NCBI RefSeq assembly: GCF_014284275.1
Contig: NZ_JACOFU010000004.1
Location: forward strand, 1 to 64,000
Direction: 5' to 3'
DNA length: 64,000 nt
Source: Affinundibacterium amnicola
GTDB lineage: Bacteria > Pseudomonadota > Gammaproteobacteria > Burkholderiales > Burkholderiaceae_D
In this document: piece by piece, positions 17,462 through 26,744 of the stretch
Numbering within the stretch: the stretch's first letter is position 1
Layout: each line of letters starts with the position of its first letter
The notes under the pieces: generated by a model
The model's database searches: none
What the model was told of the DNA's origin: nothing
What the model saw: the letters and a program-made list of their open reading frames with translations, nothing else
Made by a program: the position numbers and the translations under genes

Positions 17462-18242
17462 GATGTGCTTTTTCCTGGTTAAAATAGTGTTGTAAAAATT
17501 CTGTCAGATGACGTGCTGCCATCACTTCAGAATCGCCTGTCTCGGTAAAACTTTGAATCGGAATATCGTCTTTTACATCAATAACAAACTGCACTTGCCG
17601 CTCTGGAATTCGCCACCAAGGCTCACCTTTACCTAAGGTTTGAGGTTCACAATGAATGACTACTGGCGTCAAGTTTTGTAAGCCCCGAACCGCGATATTT
17701 GCAGCACCCCGTTTTAGCTGTATGTCACCGTTGGCCGGTGTTCTTGTTCCCTCAGGAAAAATAATTAAATTATTCCCGTCCTTGAGTGTAGCGATGCAAG
17801 CTTCTAATAATTCGCTACCTTGCTCGTTATTGATATAGGCCGCCGCCCGCACTGGACCACGGGTAAATAAATTATTCCATAGGCCACTTTTGACGATGCA
17901 ATCAGCATGCTTTACAAACGCCATTAAGAAAACCGTATCAATCAAGCTGGGATGATTAGCGAGCAACAATAGCCCCTTCCGTTCCAGTTTTTCTTCTCCA
18001 ATAATTTGATAACGTAGTACACCCAAAAAACTCATTAAACCAATGAAGCCGCGAAAGCTATAACGAATAATGGCTCTGGCGAAATGTATCCGTATCCTCG
18101 GCCGTCTAACAAAAAAATATAAGCAAGGAAAGACCAGCAGCCACAAGATAATTCCACCTATGCCAAATGCACTAAAGCTAAATCCGGTCGCGAACAGTCG
18201 CCATAGACGTCCAGCCTGTTGCCGTAACTTAGACGGTGACAT
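17454..18242 (-). CDS. apeD: PlsC-type 1-acyl-glycerol-3-phosphate acyltransferase-like protein (ApeD-like)
   Basis: A protein of about 262 residues with an N-terminal hydrophobic segment (IGGIILWLLVFPCLYFFV) and the PlsC motifs NHPSLIDT (HxxxxD catalytic pair) and FPEGTR (substrate binding). It probably acylates the glycerol- or sugar-based anchor of the pigment. I use the ATG at 18242, which overlaps the upstream gene by 14 bp; a TTG at 18278 would extend the protein by 12 residues. No strong ribosome binding site distinguishes the two, so the start is tentative. Confidence 0.85.
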   Translation of the reverse strand: MSPSKLRQQAGRLWRLFATGFSFSAFGIGGIILWLLVFPCLYFFVRRPRIRIHFARAIIRYSFRGFIGLMSFLGVLRYQIIGEEKLERKGLLLLANHPSLIDTVFLMAFVKHADCIVKSGLWNNLFTRGPVRAAAYINNEQGSELLEACIATLKDGNNLIIFPEGTRTPANGDIQLKRGAANIAVRGLQNLTPVVIHCEPQTLGKGEPWWRIPERQVQFVIDVKDDIPIQSFTETGDSEVMAARHLTEFLQHYFNQEKAHHA

Positions 18243-18996
18243 TATTGCGTGACCAAAGCCAACGTTGATTACCCACAATGCGTTCCAATATGAGTTGCTC
18301 GCTTAAGTAAAAACGCAAAATTTCTAATCCTGGCGGAGGAAGGTCAATTGCTATGTCATTGTTTTCGTTCGAGCTCGCTTGCGCATTATTCCAATGCAAG
18401 CTAAAACTGTCTTTAGTTACTGGAACGATTAACCAAGCCCATGCATAGGCTTGCTCAATGCATTCTTCGAATTCATGAAAAAATTCTGGCAATGCTTGTT
18501 CATAATTAACCAGTAACACTGCTTTCGCGCCATCTTCAAGTAATCCACATGCTTCTATGATTGCATGTTCTATCGTGCTTGAACCCGCCGCAATCGCGAT
18601 ATGATTACTGCGGTCTTTACGCGCAATGGAGAACAAGCCTGCCGTCGCATTATGAACAGCCGAACTAAAACCTATGGGTGAAACGCTTCCTTCCGCTATT
18701 TGTTCTTTAATGAGCTCAATTGAGTGAATAACCTCGCCATGGCGTGAGCAAAAAATCGTTGGTACTTCGTTCACATCATCCACGCAGGCATAAGCAACTT
18801 CCAGCGCCATGCGACCAAGTAATCGAGCACGACGACGCAGCATCGCTGGCATCGCTTTAACTGCTGGCGATTCCCCATCAGATTCTTGTATGACAGATGC
18901 ATGCTGCAACCATTCTTGCCAAGCCTGATCCGAATTGAGTCCAGGTGCCCATTGCGCATGTTTTGCTATTGAGAAATGAACGCGATTTGAAGACAT
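18229..18996 (-). CDS. apeC: ketosynthase-like chain-length partner (ApeC-like)
   Basis: A 255-residue protein matching only the N-terminal half of a ketosynthase, as in the 'beta-ketoacyl synthase-like N-terminal' family. The region FSSAVHNATAGLFSIARK corresponds to the thiolase-fold strand-helix before the active site and AIAAGSSTIEHAIIEA to the nucleophile elbow, but there is no catalytic Cys. In aryl polyene systems such a protein (ApeC) pairs with ApeO as a chain-length factor. It is the first gene of the long minus-strand operon, so the main promoter should lie within the roughly 330 bp upstream. Confidence 0.85.
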   Translation of the reverse strand: MSSNRVHFSIAKHAQWAPGLNSDQAWQEWLQHASVIQESDGESPAVKAMPAMLRRRARLLGRMALEVAYACVDDVNEVPTIFCSRHGEVIHSIELIKEQIAEGSVSPIGFSSAVHNATAGLFSIARKDRSNHIAIAAGSSTIEHAIIEACGLLEDGAKAVLLVNYEQALPEFFHEFEECIEQAYAWAWLIVPVTKDSFSLHWNNAQASSNENNDIAIDLPPPGLEILRFYLSEQLILERIVGNQRWLWSRNNVTV

Positions 18997-19072
18997 AAAA
19001 ATAGAGGAAATTACACCAAGGGCGGAGCTGAAAAGAACTTATACATTGAACACTCAGTAACTACCACTATTT

Positions 19073-19084
19073 ATTGGTACCAAT
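19073..19084. promoter_or_regulatory. perfect 12-bp palindrome upstream of apeC
   Basis: attggtaccaat is fully self-complementary and sits about 80 bp before the apeC start, a usual place for an operator. No regulator gene is adjacent. The resemblance to TTGGT-ACCAA operators of GntR-type regulators is suggestive only. Confidence 0.35.
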
Positions 19085-19274
19085 GTAGGAATGAAGTATT
19101 TGTCTAGAAGTTTATCGCCAAAAATAAGTTAGCAATAATATCATGCGCAACAAGGGAACTCAATTCAAATAGCTATCTTCGAGCGATCTCAAAAATTGAA
19201 ATAATGATGGGTAACAGCCAATTTCCATCGGTTACGCAATAAAACAAACGATGTTTTCGAGAGTTTGAAATAAA

Positions 19275-19305
19275 TGTCATTTAAGTAAAATTTACTTAAA
19301 TGACA
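19275..19305. repeat. long AT-rich inverted repeat (15-bp arms, 1-nt centre)
   Basis: The arm tgtcatttaagtaaa is followed by one a and then by its exact reverse complement. It lies 27 bp beyond the stop of the DsbA-family gene and about 280 bp before the apeC start. The lack of GC pairs and of a real loop argues against an ordinary terminator; a binding site for a dimeric regulator is an alternative. Confidence 0.8.
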
Positions 19306-19331
19306 ATCAAAACTTAACGCCAGCACTCCCA

Positions 19332-19985
19332 CTACACTACGGAAATTTCTCTCAAATTCTCGATAAGAATTTCCGCTTTCACATAACCAGAACTCAGCAT
19401 ATGCAATCCATCCTCGCGCACCAATAACAACACTGGAAAACCTCGCACACCCCATTGTTGAATCTGTTGGAAATGTTGACGTGTTTCGTCTTTGCATTCG
19501 GCGGAGCATAAAGTTTCTAAAAAACTTTCTTGATCAAAGATTTCACTTTGCTCATATTCATTCAAAGCCTTCACTGCAATCTCCGCTAACACCGCTTCTT
19601 TGGTGATATCTTTAGCCTCGGCATAAAACGCGTGCTGAATTGCCTGAAACACTGCAAAGTTAATGATAGTCGGCATGTCTTGCGTCAGCATTTTCGCTGC
19701 AACGACTGCACGACAAGCAGGTTCCGTATCATAAATAAAGTCTGGTTTATTCAGACCCGTCATATCAAACGGCAAGCCACTTACTTGCTGCACTTTCTCC
19801 CAATGTGACAAGATCATGTCGCGCTGATCTGCGTCCATTTTTTGGGTGTTATAAGCACGTAGTCCTCCAAGCACAATATCTAACTCAGCGTCTGGCATGT
19901 CAGCCAAAAATCTTTGCAGCTCCAAACTAAATCCATAGCACCAAGAACACATTGGATCGGCAATATAGAGAAATTTTAATGTCAT
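19332..19985 (-). CDS. DsbA-family thiol-disulfide oxidoreductase-like protein
   Basis: A 217-residue thioredoxin-fold protein with the redox motif CSWC at 13-16, an inserted helical domain and WGVRGFPVLLL near 180, where the Pro after Phe is the cis-proline of the fold. It lacks a signal peptide, so it should act in the cytoplasm, like the FrnE/YjbH-type DsbA relatives. Its substrate is unknown. It follows anmK by 35 bp on the same strand and may be cotranscribed with it. It is separated from the aryl polyene operon by a 335-bp gap with a long palindrome. Confidence 0.8.
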   Translation of the reverse strand: MTLKFLYIADPMCSWCYGFSLELQRFLADMPDAELDIVLGGLRAYNTQKMDADQRDMILSHWEKVQQVSGLPFDMTGLNKPDFIYDTEPACRAVVAAKMLTQDMPTIINFAVFQAIQHAFYAEAKDITKEAVLAEIAVKALNEYEQSEIFDQESFLETLCSAECKDETRQHFQQIQQWGVRGFPVLLLVREDGLHMLSSGYVKAEILIENLREISVV

Positions 19986-20020
19986 CTTATTTGTCGCTAT
20001 CTATCTTAGAATGAGAAAAA

Positions 20021-21130
20021 TCAAGCTGGGTACAATGCACCCAGAACACGTGCGCCGCGTGCAGCAGTTACTTCACTCAGGCTTGCCGTCTTCCCCTGCA
20101 CAAACCTCTGCGCTAACCAAGCAAAAGCGATTGCCTCAACGTGATTGGCCGCGATCCCCAAACAGTCTGTTGTATCCACATGGAGCTGCGGCATTCTGCG
20201 TGCAAGTTCGTGCATCAATGTCCGATTACACGCCCCGCCTCCGCATACATAAACTGCCCGGCAATCCGGCGCAAACTCGGCAATTGCTTCACTGATTGTC
20301 TGCGCGGTAAAACTGCACAAGCTGGCCTGAACATCAACTGGACTAAGAGCACTGAGCTTATCCAATTTCGCTTGCAACCAAGGTAGGTGAAATAAATCTC
20401 GCCCGGTACTTTTTGGCGGAGGCGTTCGTAGAAACACTTCATCACATAAGCTGGCCAACAGTGTCGAATCACACTGACCCTGCGCTGCCCACGCACCATC
20501 TGCATCATAAGCAACACCATGGTGTTGATGTATCCACGCATCCATCAACAAATTGCCCGGCCCAGTATCAAATCCTATGGTCCGACCGTCTGCGTATAAA
20601 ACACTAATATTACTAATACCACCAACGTTTAACACCACACGGCACTCGCCTGACTTGGCAAACATCGCACGATGAAATGCAGGAACTAAAGGAGCGCCCT
20701 GCCCGCCCGCTGCAATATCGCGACTACGAAAATCGGCAATCACATCAATGCCAGTTAATTCAGCAAGGAGAGCCGGATTATTCGTTTGTCTGGTGAAACC
20801 CAAATCGGGTCGATGCCGTATTGTTTGGCCATGTACGCCGATGGCTTGCACTTGGCTATCAGGACATTGAAGGCGCAACTCACTCACACAGTCAGCATAG
20901 ATTGTCGCTAATTGATTCGCCAATAAGGCTTCGCGTTCAATTTCGTTTTCACCAGCTTGTTGCAACGCCATCGCTTGTTTCTTCAAATCGACCGAAAAAG
21001 GAAGGTGCGCGCTAGCGAGCAATTGCAAACTTGCACCTTCGTGCTCTGGCATCTTGACCAAGACACCATCAACGCCATCTAAACTAGTTCCTGACATCAG
21101 ACCAATGTAATGTGTCGATTTTTCTCGCAT
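20021..21130 (-). CDS. anmK: anhydro-N-acetylmuramic acid kinase
   Basis: A 369-residue enzyme of cell-wall recycling that phosphorylates and opens 1,6-anhydro-MurNAc to give MurNAc-6-phosphate. The N-terminal IGLMSGTSLDGVDGVL is the ASKHA-type phosphate-binding signature of AnmK; GQTIRHRPD and GFDTGPGNLLMDAW follow, and VCGGGACNRTLM near 300 binds the adenine-nucleotide side. I chose the ATG at 21130 because AGG lies nine bases before it; an upstream in-frame TTG at 21157 would add nine residues. It is next to a cell-wall M23 peptidase gene, which fits a murein theme. Confidence 0.95.
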   Translation of the reverse strand: MREKSTHYIGLMSGTSLDGVDGVLVKMPEHEGASLQLLASAHLPFSVDLKKQAMALQQAGENEIEREALLANQLATIYADCVSELRLQCPDSQVQAIGVHGQTIRHRPDLGFTRQTNNPALLAELTGIDVIADFRSRDIAAGGQGAPLVPAFHRAMFAKSGECRVVLNVGGISNISVLYADGRTIGFDTGPGNLLMDAWIHQHHGVAYDADGAWAAQGQCDSTLLASLCDEVFLRTPPPKSTGRDLFHLPWLQAKLDKLSALSPVDVQASLCSFTAQTISEAIAEFAPDCRAVYVCGGGACNRTLMHELARRMPQLHVDTTDCLGIAANHVEAIAFAWLAQRFVQGKTASLSEVTAARGARVLGALYPA

Positions 21131-21160
21131 ATTGAAAGGCCTAAAATAAGTGAGCAAAAC

Positions 21161-21185
21161 AAAAAAGCCGAACTAAGTTCGGCTT
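21161..21185 (-). terminator. intrinsic terminator after the M23 peptidase gene
   Basis: aagccgaac-taa-gttcggctt forms a 9-bp stem with a 3-nt loop, followed on the minus strand by a run of T (the aaaaaa at 21161-21166). It lies 23 bp after the peptidase stop and separates it from anmK. Confidence 0.9.
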
Positions 21186-21207
21186 CCATTAAATGGAGAG
21201 TTTTGAA

Positions 21208-22602
21208 TTAACGTGCCGCCACCAAAATTGCGGAATTTCGCTCTGGTCGCAACAGATCAAAACGATGTGCCATATCGGCAGCGACAGCTCTGAATTTCGG
21301 CAATTCATGTGCCGCCAGCGCAGCCGCACTTTGCACGCTAATCGTATTTGGATCACGTGGTTCGTTATTCACACGGAATTCATAATGCAAATGTGGCCCA
21401 GTTGACCAACCTGTAGAACCAACATAACCAATGACTTGACCTTGGCTTACGCGCGTGCCTTTGCGCGCACCTGGTGCGAAGCGGCTCATGTGCGCGTACG
21501 CAGTACTGTAGCCATTCCAGTGCTTAATGATCACCATATTGCCGTAACCGCCTTGCGGGCCAGCATGATCAATGGTGCCATCAGCAGAAGCACGAATCGG
21601 CGTGCCAGTGACAGCCGCAAAATCGATGCCTGTATGGCGTTTCCATTTCCCAGAAATGGGATGCACACGCATAGAGAACCCGGACGAGACGCGAGAGAAT
21701 TCTAATGGCGATTTCAAGAAAGCTTTCTTCAAAGACTTACCGTCGAAACTATAGTAACCACCCTCGCCAGCACCTTCATCAAACCAGACCGCTTGTGATA
21801 ATTTTCCAGAATTTTTAAATTCACCAGATAATAAACGACCAGTCTTGACCAATTCGCCGTTCAGCCAGAATGTTTCATACACAACGTTAAAATAATCGCC
21901 CCGTTGCAAGCGACGAAAATCAACGCTGGTTTCAAACATCTTCACGATTTGATCTGCTACAGCCGCTGGAATCAAGGCTTTGTCAGTTGCGACGAATAAT
22001 GATGATTGAATATCGCCTGAGCGCATCTCGATACGGCGCTCTAATTGCTCACTCACCTCGGCAGCTTGAAAGCCATTTTGATCATGACGTGATACTAACA
22101 ATGTTTTAGCACCATTATCAGTACCATCTAAACCCACACGCAACCATTCCAAAGTGCCTTCGTCGGTGGTTTTGACGCGTATCGATTTACCAGCACGCGC
22201 TTGTAAAACGCCACGCGCAATTGGGTCTGTTTTCAAAAAATTGCTAGCATTCACATCATCAACACCCAAACGCTGAAGTAAAGATGCCAGCGTGTCGCCA
22301 CGTTGTATCTTCTCTTCTTTCACATAGTGCTGTTGCTGTAACACGATTTTAGAAATTTGCTCATCTAAAGATGGCAAAACCAAGTCTTGAGTCACCGTCT
22401 TGACCGGGAGATTGGAAGCGTCTGGTGCTAATGGAGCAACACCGACCGCACCCACTGCACATACAGCAAAGAACAAACCCGTAAACGGAATCACACGCGA
22501 TGCACGCATACCACGTGCGTTCGCAATACTGACTTCGATCAGGGATTTGACTTTAACTTGCGTAGTTGCAGCTAATTGACGGAATTTATCGGATAAACGC
22601 AT
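21208..22602 (-). CDS. M23 metallopeptidase (murein DD-endopeptidase, MepM-like)
   Basis: A 464-residue envelope protein: a short cytoplasmic start, a hydrophobic segment near 38-57 acting as anchor or signal, an OapA/LysM-like region (RGDTLASLLQRLGVDD near 100) and a C-terminal LytM/M23 domain. The zinc-binding motifs are HTGIDF (HxxxD) near 330 and GPHLHYEF (HxH) near 410. It is expected to cut peptide cross-links in peptidoglycan to allow wall growth. It is divergent from tyrS across 264 bp, an arrangement common in related betaproteobacteria, and ends at a strong terminator before anmK. Confidence 0.93.
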   Translation of the reverse strand: MRLSDKFRQLAATTQVKVKSLIEVSIANARGMRASRVIPFTGLFFAVCAVGAVGVAPLAPDASNLPVKTVTQDLVLPSLDEQISKIVLQQQHYVKEEKIQRGDTLASLLQRLGVDDVNASNFLKTDPIARGVLQARAGKSIRVKTTDEGTLEWLRVGLDGTDNGAKTLLVSRHDQNGFQAAEVSEQLERRIEMRSGDIQSSLFVATDKALIPAAVADQIVKMFETSVDFRRLQRGDYFNVVYETFWLNGELVKTGRLLSGEFKNSGKLSQAVWFDEGAGEGGYYSFDGKSLKKAFLKSPLEFSRVSSGFSMRVHPISGKWKRHTGIDFAAVTGTPIRASADGTIDHAGPQGGYGNMVIIKHWNGYSTAYAHMSRFAPGARKGTRVSQGQVIGYVGSTGWSTGPHLHYEFRVNNEPRDPNTISVQSAAALAAHELPKFRAVAADMAHRFDLLRPERNSAILVAAR

Positions 22603-22866
22603 GCAATAAGTTAAAATTGATATTTCGCTGTCAGATCATGAAATCTGGCACCAAATAGCTTGTTTGCAAACCCACTTCTTTTATTTTTATTAAGTTATTG
22701 TCTAAAATGGGGGCGAAAATTAGTCGCCCGATTGTAAAGCAAATGGCGAATAATGCAAGCTAACGATTATGCGAGCGAGCGATTTTTTTCGCTAGTCTTG
22801 TTACAAAACTTTTTGACCTACTTTGATTCATCTCGAATTCTATTTAATTAATTAGCAAATACCATC

Positions 22867-24126
22867 ATGACTTCGCCACAACCAAATGACAAAGCGCCAA
22901 GCGCAACCACTCTTTTGCCGCTTTCTGATGCAGTGCAGCACGCATTGGCAGTTACCAAACGCGGTGTCGATGAATTACTAATTGAATCGGAATTTGCACA
23001 AAAACTAGCGCGTAGCGAAAAAACAGGTAAGCCACTACGCATTAAATTAGGACTTGATCCTACAGCACCTGATTTGCACCTGGGTCACACCGTGGTGCTG
23101 AATAAGATGCGCCAATTGCAAGATTTAGGGCATACCGTCATTTTCTTGATTGGTGACTTCACCTCGATGATCGGCGATCCATCTGGTCGTAACGCAACTC
23201 GTCCGCCACTCACCCGCGAACAAATCGAAGAAAATGCGCAGACGTATTTCAAACAAGCTTCTTTAGTATTAGATCCTAGTAAAACGGAAATTCGCTATAA
23301 CTCCGAGTGGTGCGATCCGCTTGGTTCACGTGGATTGATCCAGCTATCATCTAAATACACAGTCGCGCGCATGATGGAGCGAGATGATTTCACCAAGCGT
23401 TTTAAAGCCGGTACACCAATTTCTGTACACGAGTTCTTGTATCCATTGATGCAGGGCTATGACTCTGTCGCTTTACATGCAGATCTCGAACTGGGTGGAA
23501 CTGATCAAAAATTCAATCTGTTGGTCGGTCGTGAGCTACAAAAAGACTACGGACAAGAACAGCAATGTATTTTGACCATGCCTTTATTAGAGGGCTTGGA
23601 TGGCGTCGAAAAGATGTCCAAGTCTAAGAACAACTACATCGCGATTACCGAGCCAGCGAACACCATGTTCGCCAAAGTCATGAGCATTTCTGATGAAATG
23701 ATGTGGCGCTACTATGATTTGCTGTCATTCTGTTCTTTAGAACAGATCGCGCAATACAAGAAATCAGTTGCTGAAGGACAAAATCCACGCGATATCAAAG
23801 TCGCGATTGCCCAAGAAATCGTCACGCGTTTCCACAACAAGCAAGCGGCGGAAGATGCTTTAGCAGATTTTGTGAATCGTTCCAAAGGTGGTATTCCTGA
23901 CGACATCGCTGAAGTTACATTGAGCGGTGCACCAATCGGTATTGCACAATTACTGAAACAAGCCAATCTGTGTGCATCGACTTCAGAAGCGATGCGCATG
24001 GTTGATCAAGGCGGTGTGCGTATCGACGGTGCAGTGATCAGCGATAAGCAATTACAAGTGCAAGCTGGTACGGTTGTGCTGCAAGTTGGTAAACGTAAAT
24101 TTGCGAAAGTCACGCTGACAGCATGA
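22867..24126 (+). CDS. tyrS: tyrosyl-tRNA synthetase
   Basis: A 419-residue class I aminoacyl-tRNA synthetase. The HIGH-type motif is HLGHT near 76, followed by [13 protein letters not shown], the tyrosine-binding region around 190-215 and KMSKSKNN near 255. A C-terminal S4 RNA-binding domain occupies about 350-419. Length and motifs match the TyrS2/TyrZ subclass widespread in proteobacteria. Its last codon overlaps the start of dtd (ATGA), so the two tRNA-charging functions are coupled. Confidence 0.97.
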   Translation: MTSPQPNDKAPSATTLLPLSDAVQHALAVTKRGVDELLIESEFAQKLARSEKTGKPLRIKLGLDPTAPDLHLGHTVVLNKMRQLQDLGHTVIFLIGDFTSMIGDPSGRNATRPPLTREQIEENAQTYFKQASLVLDPSKTEIRYNSEWCDPLGSRGLIQLSSKYTVARMMERDDFTKRFKAGTPISVHEFLYPLMQGYDSVALHADLELGGTDQKFNLLVGRELQKDYGQEQQCILTMPLLEGLDGVEKMSKSKNNYIAITEPANTMFAKVMSISDEMMWRYYDLLSFCSLEQIAQYKKSVAEGQNPRDIKVAIAQEIVTRFHNKQAAEDALADFVNRSKGGIPDDIAEVTLSGAPIGIAQLLKQANLCASTSEAMRMVDQGGVRIDGAVISDKQLQVQAGTVVLQVGKRKFAKVTLTA

Positions 24127-24578
24127 TCGCCTTACTGCAAAGAGTAAGCAATGCGAAGGTCGTCGTCGATAGCGTCACTATCGGCGCCATCGACGCTGGG
24201 CTGATGGTACTGGTTTGTGCTGAACGCAATGACACCGAAAAAGATGCTGAGCAATTATTAAGTAAATTGCTCAGCTATCGCGTGTTTTCAGATGATGCTG
24301 GCAAGATGAATCGCAGTGTGAGCGATGTGCAAGGGGGATTGCTGTTAGTCCCGCAATTTACCCTTGCCGCCGACACACAATCCGGCACACGCCCCTCATT
24401 CACACCAGCTGCGCCACCTGCACTCGGTAAGCAACTGTTTGATCACTTTGTCGCGTTGGCAAAACAACGACATGCACGCGTCGAAACTGGCCAATTTGGT
24501 GCTGATATGAAAGTCACGCTGACCAATGATGGCCCGGTAACCTTCTGGTTACAAACCAAAGCCAAAGTAGACAAGTAA
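24123..24578 (+). CDS. dtd: D-aminoacyl-tRNA deacylase
   Basis: A 151-residue DTD-family enzyme that removes wrongly attached D-amino acids from tRNA. The signature QFTLAADT (near 78-85) and NDGPVTFW (near 137-144, the GP motif that excludes L-amino acids) are intact. It begins inside the stop codon of tyrS, a sensible pairing because D-tyrosine mischarging is the classic DTD substrate. Length is normal for the family. Confidence 0.96.
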   Translation: MIALLQRVSNAKVVVDSVTIGAIDAGLMVLVCAERNDTEKDAEQLLSKLLSYRVFSDDAGKMNRSVSDVQGGLLLVPQFTLAADTQSGTRPSFTPAAPPALGKQLFDHFVALAKQRHARVETGQFGADMKVTLTNDGPVTFWLQTKAKVDK

Positions 24579-24588
24579 AGCAGAAATA

Positions 24589-25257
24589 GTGCGAACAGAA
24601 ATTTTACTCATTCGCCATGGCGAAACCGCTTGGAACGCTGTGCGCAAGTTGCAAGGCCACTTAGATATCCCACTCAATGCTGAAGGGCGACGTCAAGCCA
24701 AAGCATTAGCAGCAGGATTACAGCAAGAGCCACTGTCAGCGATCATTTCCAGCGACTTACAACGCGCTATGCAAACGGCTGGCGAGATCGCCCGCTTACA
24801 AGGCTTACCAACCCGCATCGACACGGCATTGCGCGAACGGTGCTTTGGTGATTTTGAAGGAAAACTGTATAGCGAATTGCCCGAACTTTATCCGGATGAA
24901 TACGCACACTGGCGTTCACGCGATCCTGATTTTCATTTCCCCGCAAAACAAGACGATGCTGACAATGTCGGCGAAAGCATACGTGAATTTCAACAACGCA
25001 CTGTCAACGCAATTTTGCACTACGCAGCACAATATCAAGGTAAAAAAATCGCCATCGTCGCTCACGGCGGCGTACTCGAATGCGCCTATCGCGCTGCCAT
25101 GAATTTACCGCTCAATGCCGAACGGACGATTACAATTTACAACGCGAGCATCAATCGTTTTTCTTGCAACAACGGTCAACTTTCGCTCATCGATTGGGGT
25201 GACATTACGCATTTAGGAAATGAAATCCTTGATGAAATTGCGGGTACAGCGAATTAA
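24589..25257 (+). CDS. histidine phosphatase family protein (GpmB/CobC-like)
   Basis: A 222-residue phosphoglycerate-mutase-like phosphatase with the LLIRHGETAWN motif at the N-terminus (phospho-His) and VAHGGVLE near 160 (second catalytic His); FGDFEGK near 85 supplies the acidic residue. The physiological substrate is not predictable. It starts with GTG 10 bp after dtd and probably belongs to the tyrS-dtd operon. Confidence 0.88.
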   Translation: MRTEILLIRHGETAWNAVRKLQGHLDIPLNAEGRRQAKALAAGLQQEPLSAIISSDLQRAMQTAGEIARLQGLPTRIDTALRERCFGDFEGKLYSELPELYPDEYAHWRSRDPDFHFPAKQDDADNVGESIREFQQRTVNAILHYAAQYQGKKIAIVAHGGVLECAYRAAMNLPLNAERTITIYNASINRFSCNNGQLSLIDWGDITHLGNEILDEIAGTAN

Positions 25258-25363
25258 CCTGCATAGTTTAAATTCTTGTATTGTTATGCCTCTCAATCTT
25301 GAACATCAATTCTAGATCTAGCTTCTTTATTTGACCAGTCTGAAAGTTTTGATCAAATCACGA

Positions 25364-26731
25364 TTACTTCTTCAACAAATCCAACAAAGCAATCACACTC
25401 GCTTCAACCCCAGCACGCACTGCTGGCTCAGGGGTAATCTTGAATAAAGGACTGTGATGACCTGGTACCGCAGGGCCGCCTTTACTCTCTCTCTCAAAAT
25501 CTTCTTTTGGCGTGCCACCGATTGAAAAATACACGCTGGGAATATACGGCTCACTCACGAAGAAAGGAAAGTCTTCTGCGCCCATACCGTCACGCATTTT
25601 CGGTGTAGCAAAAGCGTCCTTGCCTAGTTTTTCCGTCCATACTTTTTTCAAATGCTGGGTCAGTGGAATATCGTTCAAAGTGGGTGGCGTTGGGGTATCA
25701 ACTTCCACAACTTCTGGTAACAAATTTTCTGGTAAACCTGCTGCGCGCGCTGTATTAAGTGCGACGCGTTTTATCGCAGACAATAATAGAGCGCGCGTTT
25801 CTTTGCTTTCGCTGCGCACACTTAATTGCAGTTTCGCTTGATCTGAAATGATATTGGATTTGGTTCCCGAATGAAAAGAACCTACCGTGATTACCGCTGG
25901 TTCGCGTGGTGCGACTTCGCGAGTAACGATGGTCTGCAAAGCCAATACAATTTGCGCACCAATCACCACTGGGTCTTTACCTAAATGCGGATATGCACCG
26001 TGCGTACCGACACCGTGCACAGTGATCTCCACAGTATCGACGCCTGAGTAGGGAGATCCTTCTTCTGCGACGATTTTGCCCGCTTCTGAACCAGAATCAA
26101 CATGAAACGCCAACGCATACTTAGGTTGCCCAAAACGTTTCCAAATTTGATCTTTCATCATCGCGGCCGCACCACCAACTCGCTCTTCGGCTGGTTGCCC
26201 AATCAACATCAAGGTACCCGACCATTGTTGCTTACGCGCGGCCATTTGTACTGCGGTACCAACTAAACTGGTGATATGCACATCATGACCACAAGCGTGC
26301 ATCACATGCTGCAATTTTCCATCTGGATCTTTTTGCTGTACTTTCGATGCATAAGGCAAACCCGATTTTTCTTCTAGCGGTAAGCCGTCCATGTCTGCTC
26401 GCAGCATCACCAATGATCCCGCACCATTTTTCAAGATCGCGACCACTCCCGTCTTGCCAACCCCTTCGGTAACCTCAAAGCCTGCTGCGCGCAATTCCTT
26501 TGCCAAACGTGCCGCCGTATTGGTTTCCATAAACGACAACTCTGGGTTTTGGTGAAAGTATTCGAAAAGCGGTTTGAGTTGAGATTGGTAATTTTTTGCA
26601 ATGGCGGTCTTCAGTTCGCTATCGGCAGCATATGCGGGTTGACCAAAAGCGCCCATCAGCGCCACTGCTATTCCAGCTGAACGTAAGTTGTGTTTGAGGC
26701 TTGATCGAATACATTGGTAAGTTGGTTTCAA
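25364..26731 (-). CDS. secreted M20D amidohydrolase/carboxypeptidase
   Basis: A 455-residue metal-dependent amidohydrolase (hippurate hydrolase/IAA-amino acid hydrolase family) with a signal peptide ending at GQPAYA-AD. Metal ligands are visible in MHACGHDVH, GQPAEE and, near the C-terminus, GAEDFPFF and PGHHSP. The real start is most likely the TTG at 26731, preceded by GGAG seven bases upstream; earlier in-frame codons lack such a site. Its product should cleave N-acyl amino acids or small peptides in the periplasm. Its first 90 bp and leader are duplicated at 27950-28052. Confidence 0.88.
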   Translation of the reverse strand: MKPTYQCIRSSLKHNLRSAGIAVALMGAFGQPAYAADSELKTAIAKNYQSQLKPLFEYFHQNPELSFMETNTAARLAKELRAAGFEVTEGVGKTGVVAILKNGAGSLVMLRADMDGLPLEEKSGLPYASKVQQKDPDGKLQHVMHACGHDVHITSLVGTAVQMAARKQQWSGTLMLIGQPAEERVGGAAAMMKDQIWKRFGQPKYALAFHVDSGSEAGKIVAEEGSPYSGVDTVEITVHGVGTHGAYPHLGKDPVVIGAQIVLALQTIVTREVAPREPAVITVGSFHSGTKSNIISDQAKLQLSVRSESKETRALLLSAIKRVALNTARAAGLPENLLPEVVEVDTPTPPTLNDIPLTQHLKKVWTEKLGKDAFATPKMRDGMGAEDFPFFVSEPYIPSVYFSIGGTPKEDFERESKGGPAVPGHHSPLFKITPEPAVRAGVEASVIALLDLLKK

Positions 26732-26744
26732 GTGCGTTCTCCAT
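26642..26744. repeat. 103-bp direct repeat, copy 1 (5' end of the M20 gene)
   Basis: Bases 26642-26744 recur at 27950-28052 with a single difference (t versus c in acgtaag/acgcaag). Copy 1 covers the ribosome binding site and the signal-peptide codons of the M20 gene. Weaker likeness continues into the leader (aattgtgcac). Confidence 0.95.

Larger units (their letters stand above)
18997..19331 (-). promoter_or_regulatory. leader/promoter region of the aryl polyene operon
   Basis: This stretch holds no supported gene. It should contain the operon promoter, since apeC at 18996 is the first gene. Two palindromes stand out (19073-19084 and 19275-19305). A TATAAG hexamer lies on the minus strand near 19041, but no convincing -35 box is spaced with it. 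The sequence just before apeC lacks a good ribosome binding site. Confidence 0.4.

Noticed and set aside
19189..19509. 106-codon minus-strand frame upstream of the pigment operon
   Set aside because: Overlaps the DsbA-family coding region in another frame and crosses the long palindrome; no signal of its own.
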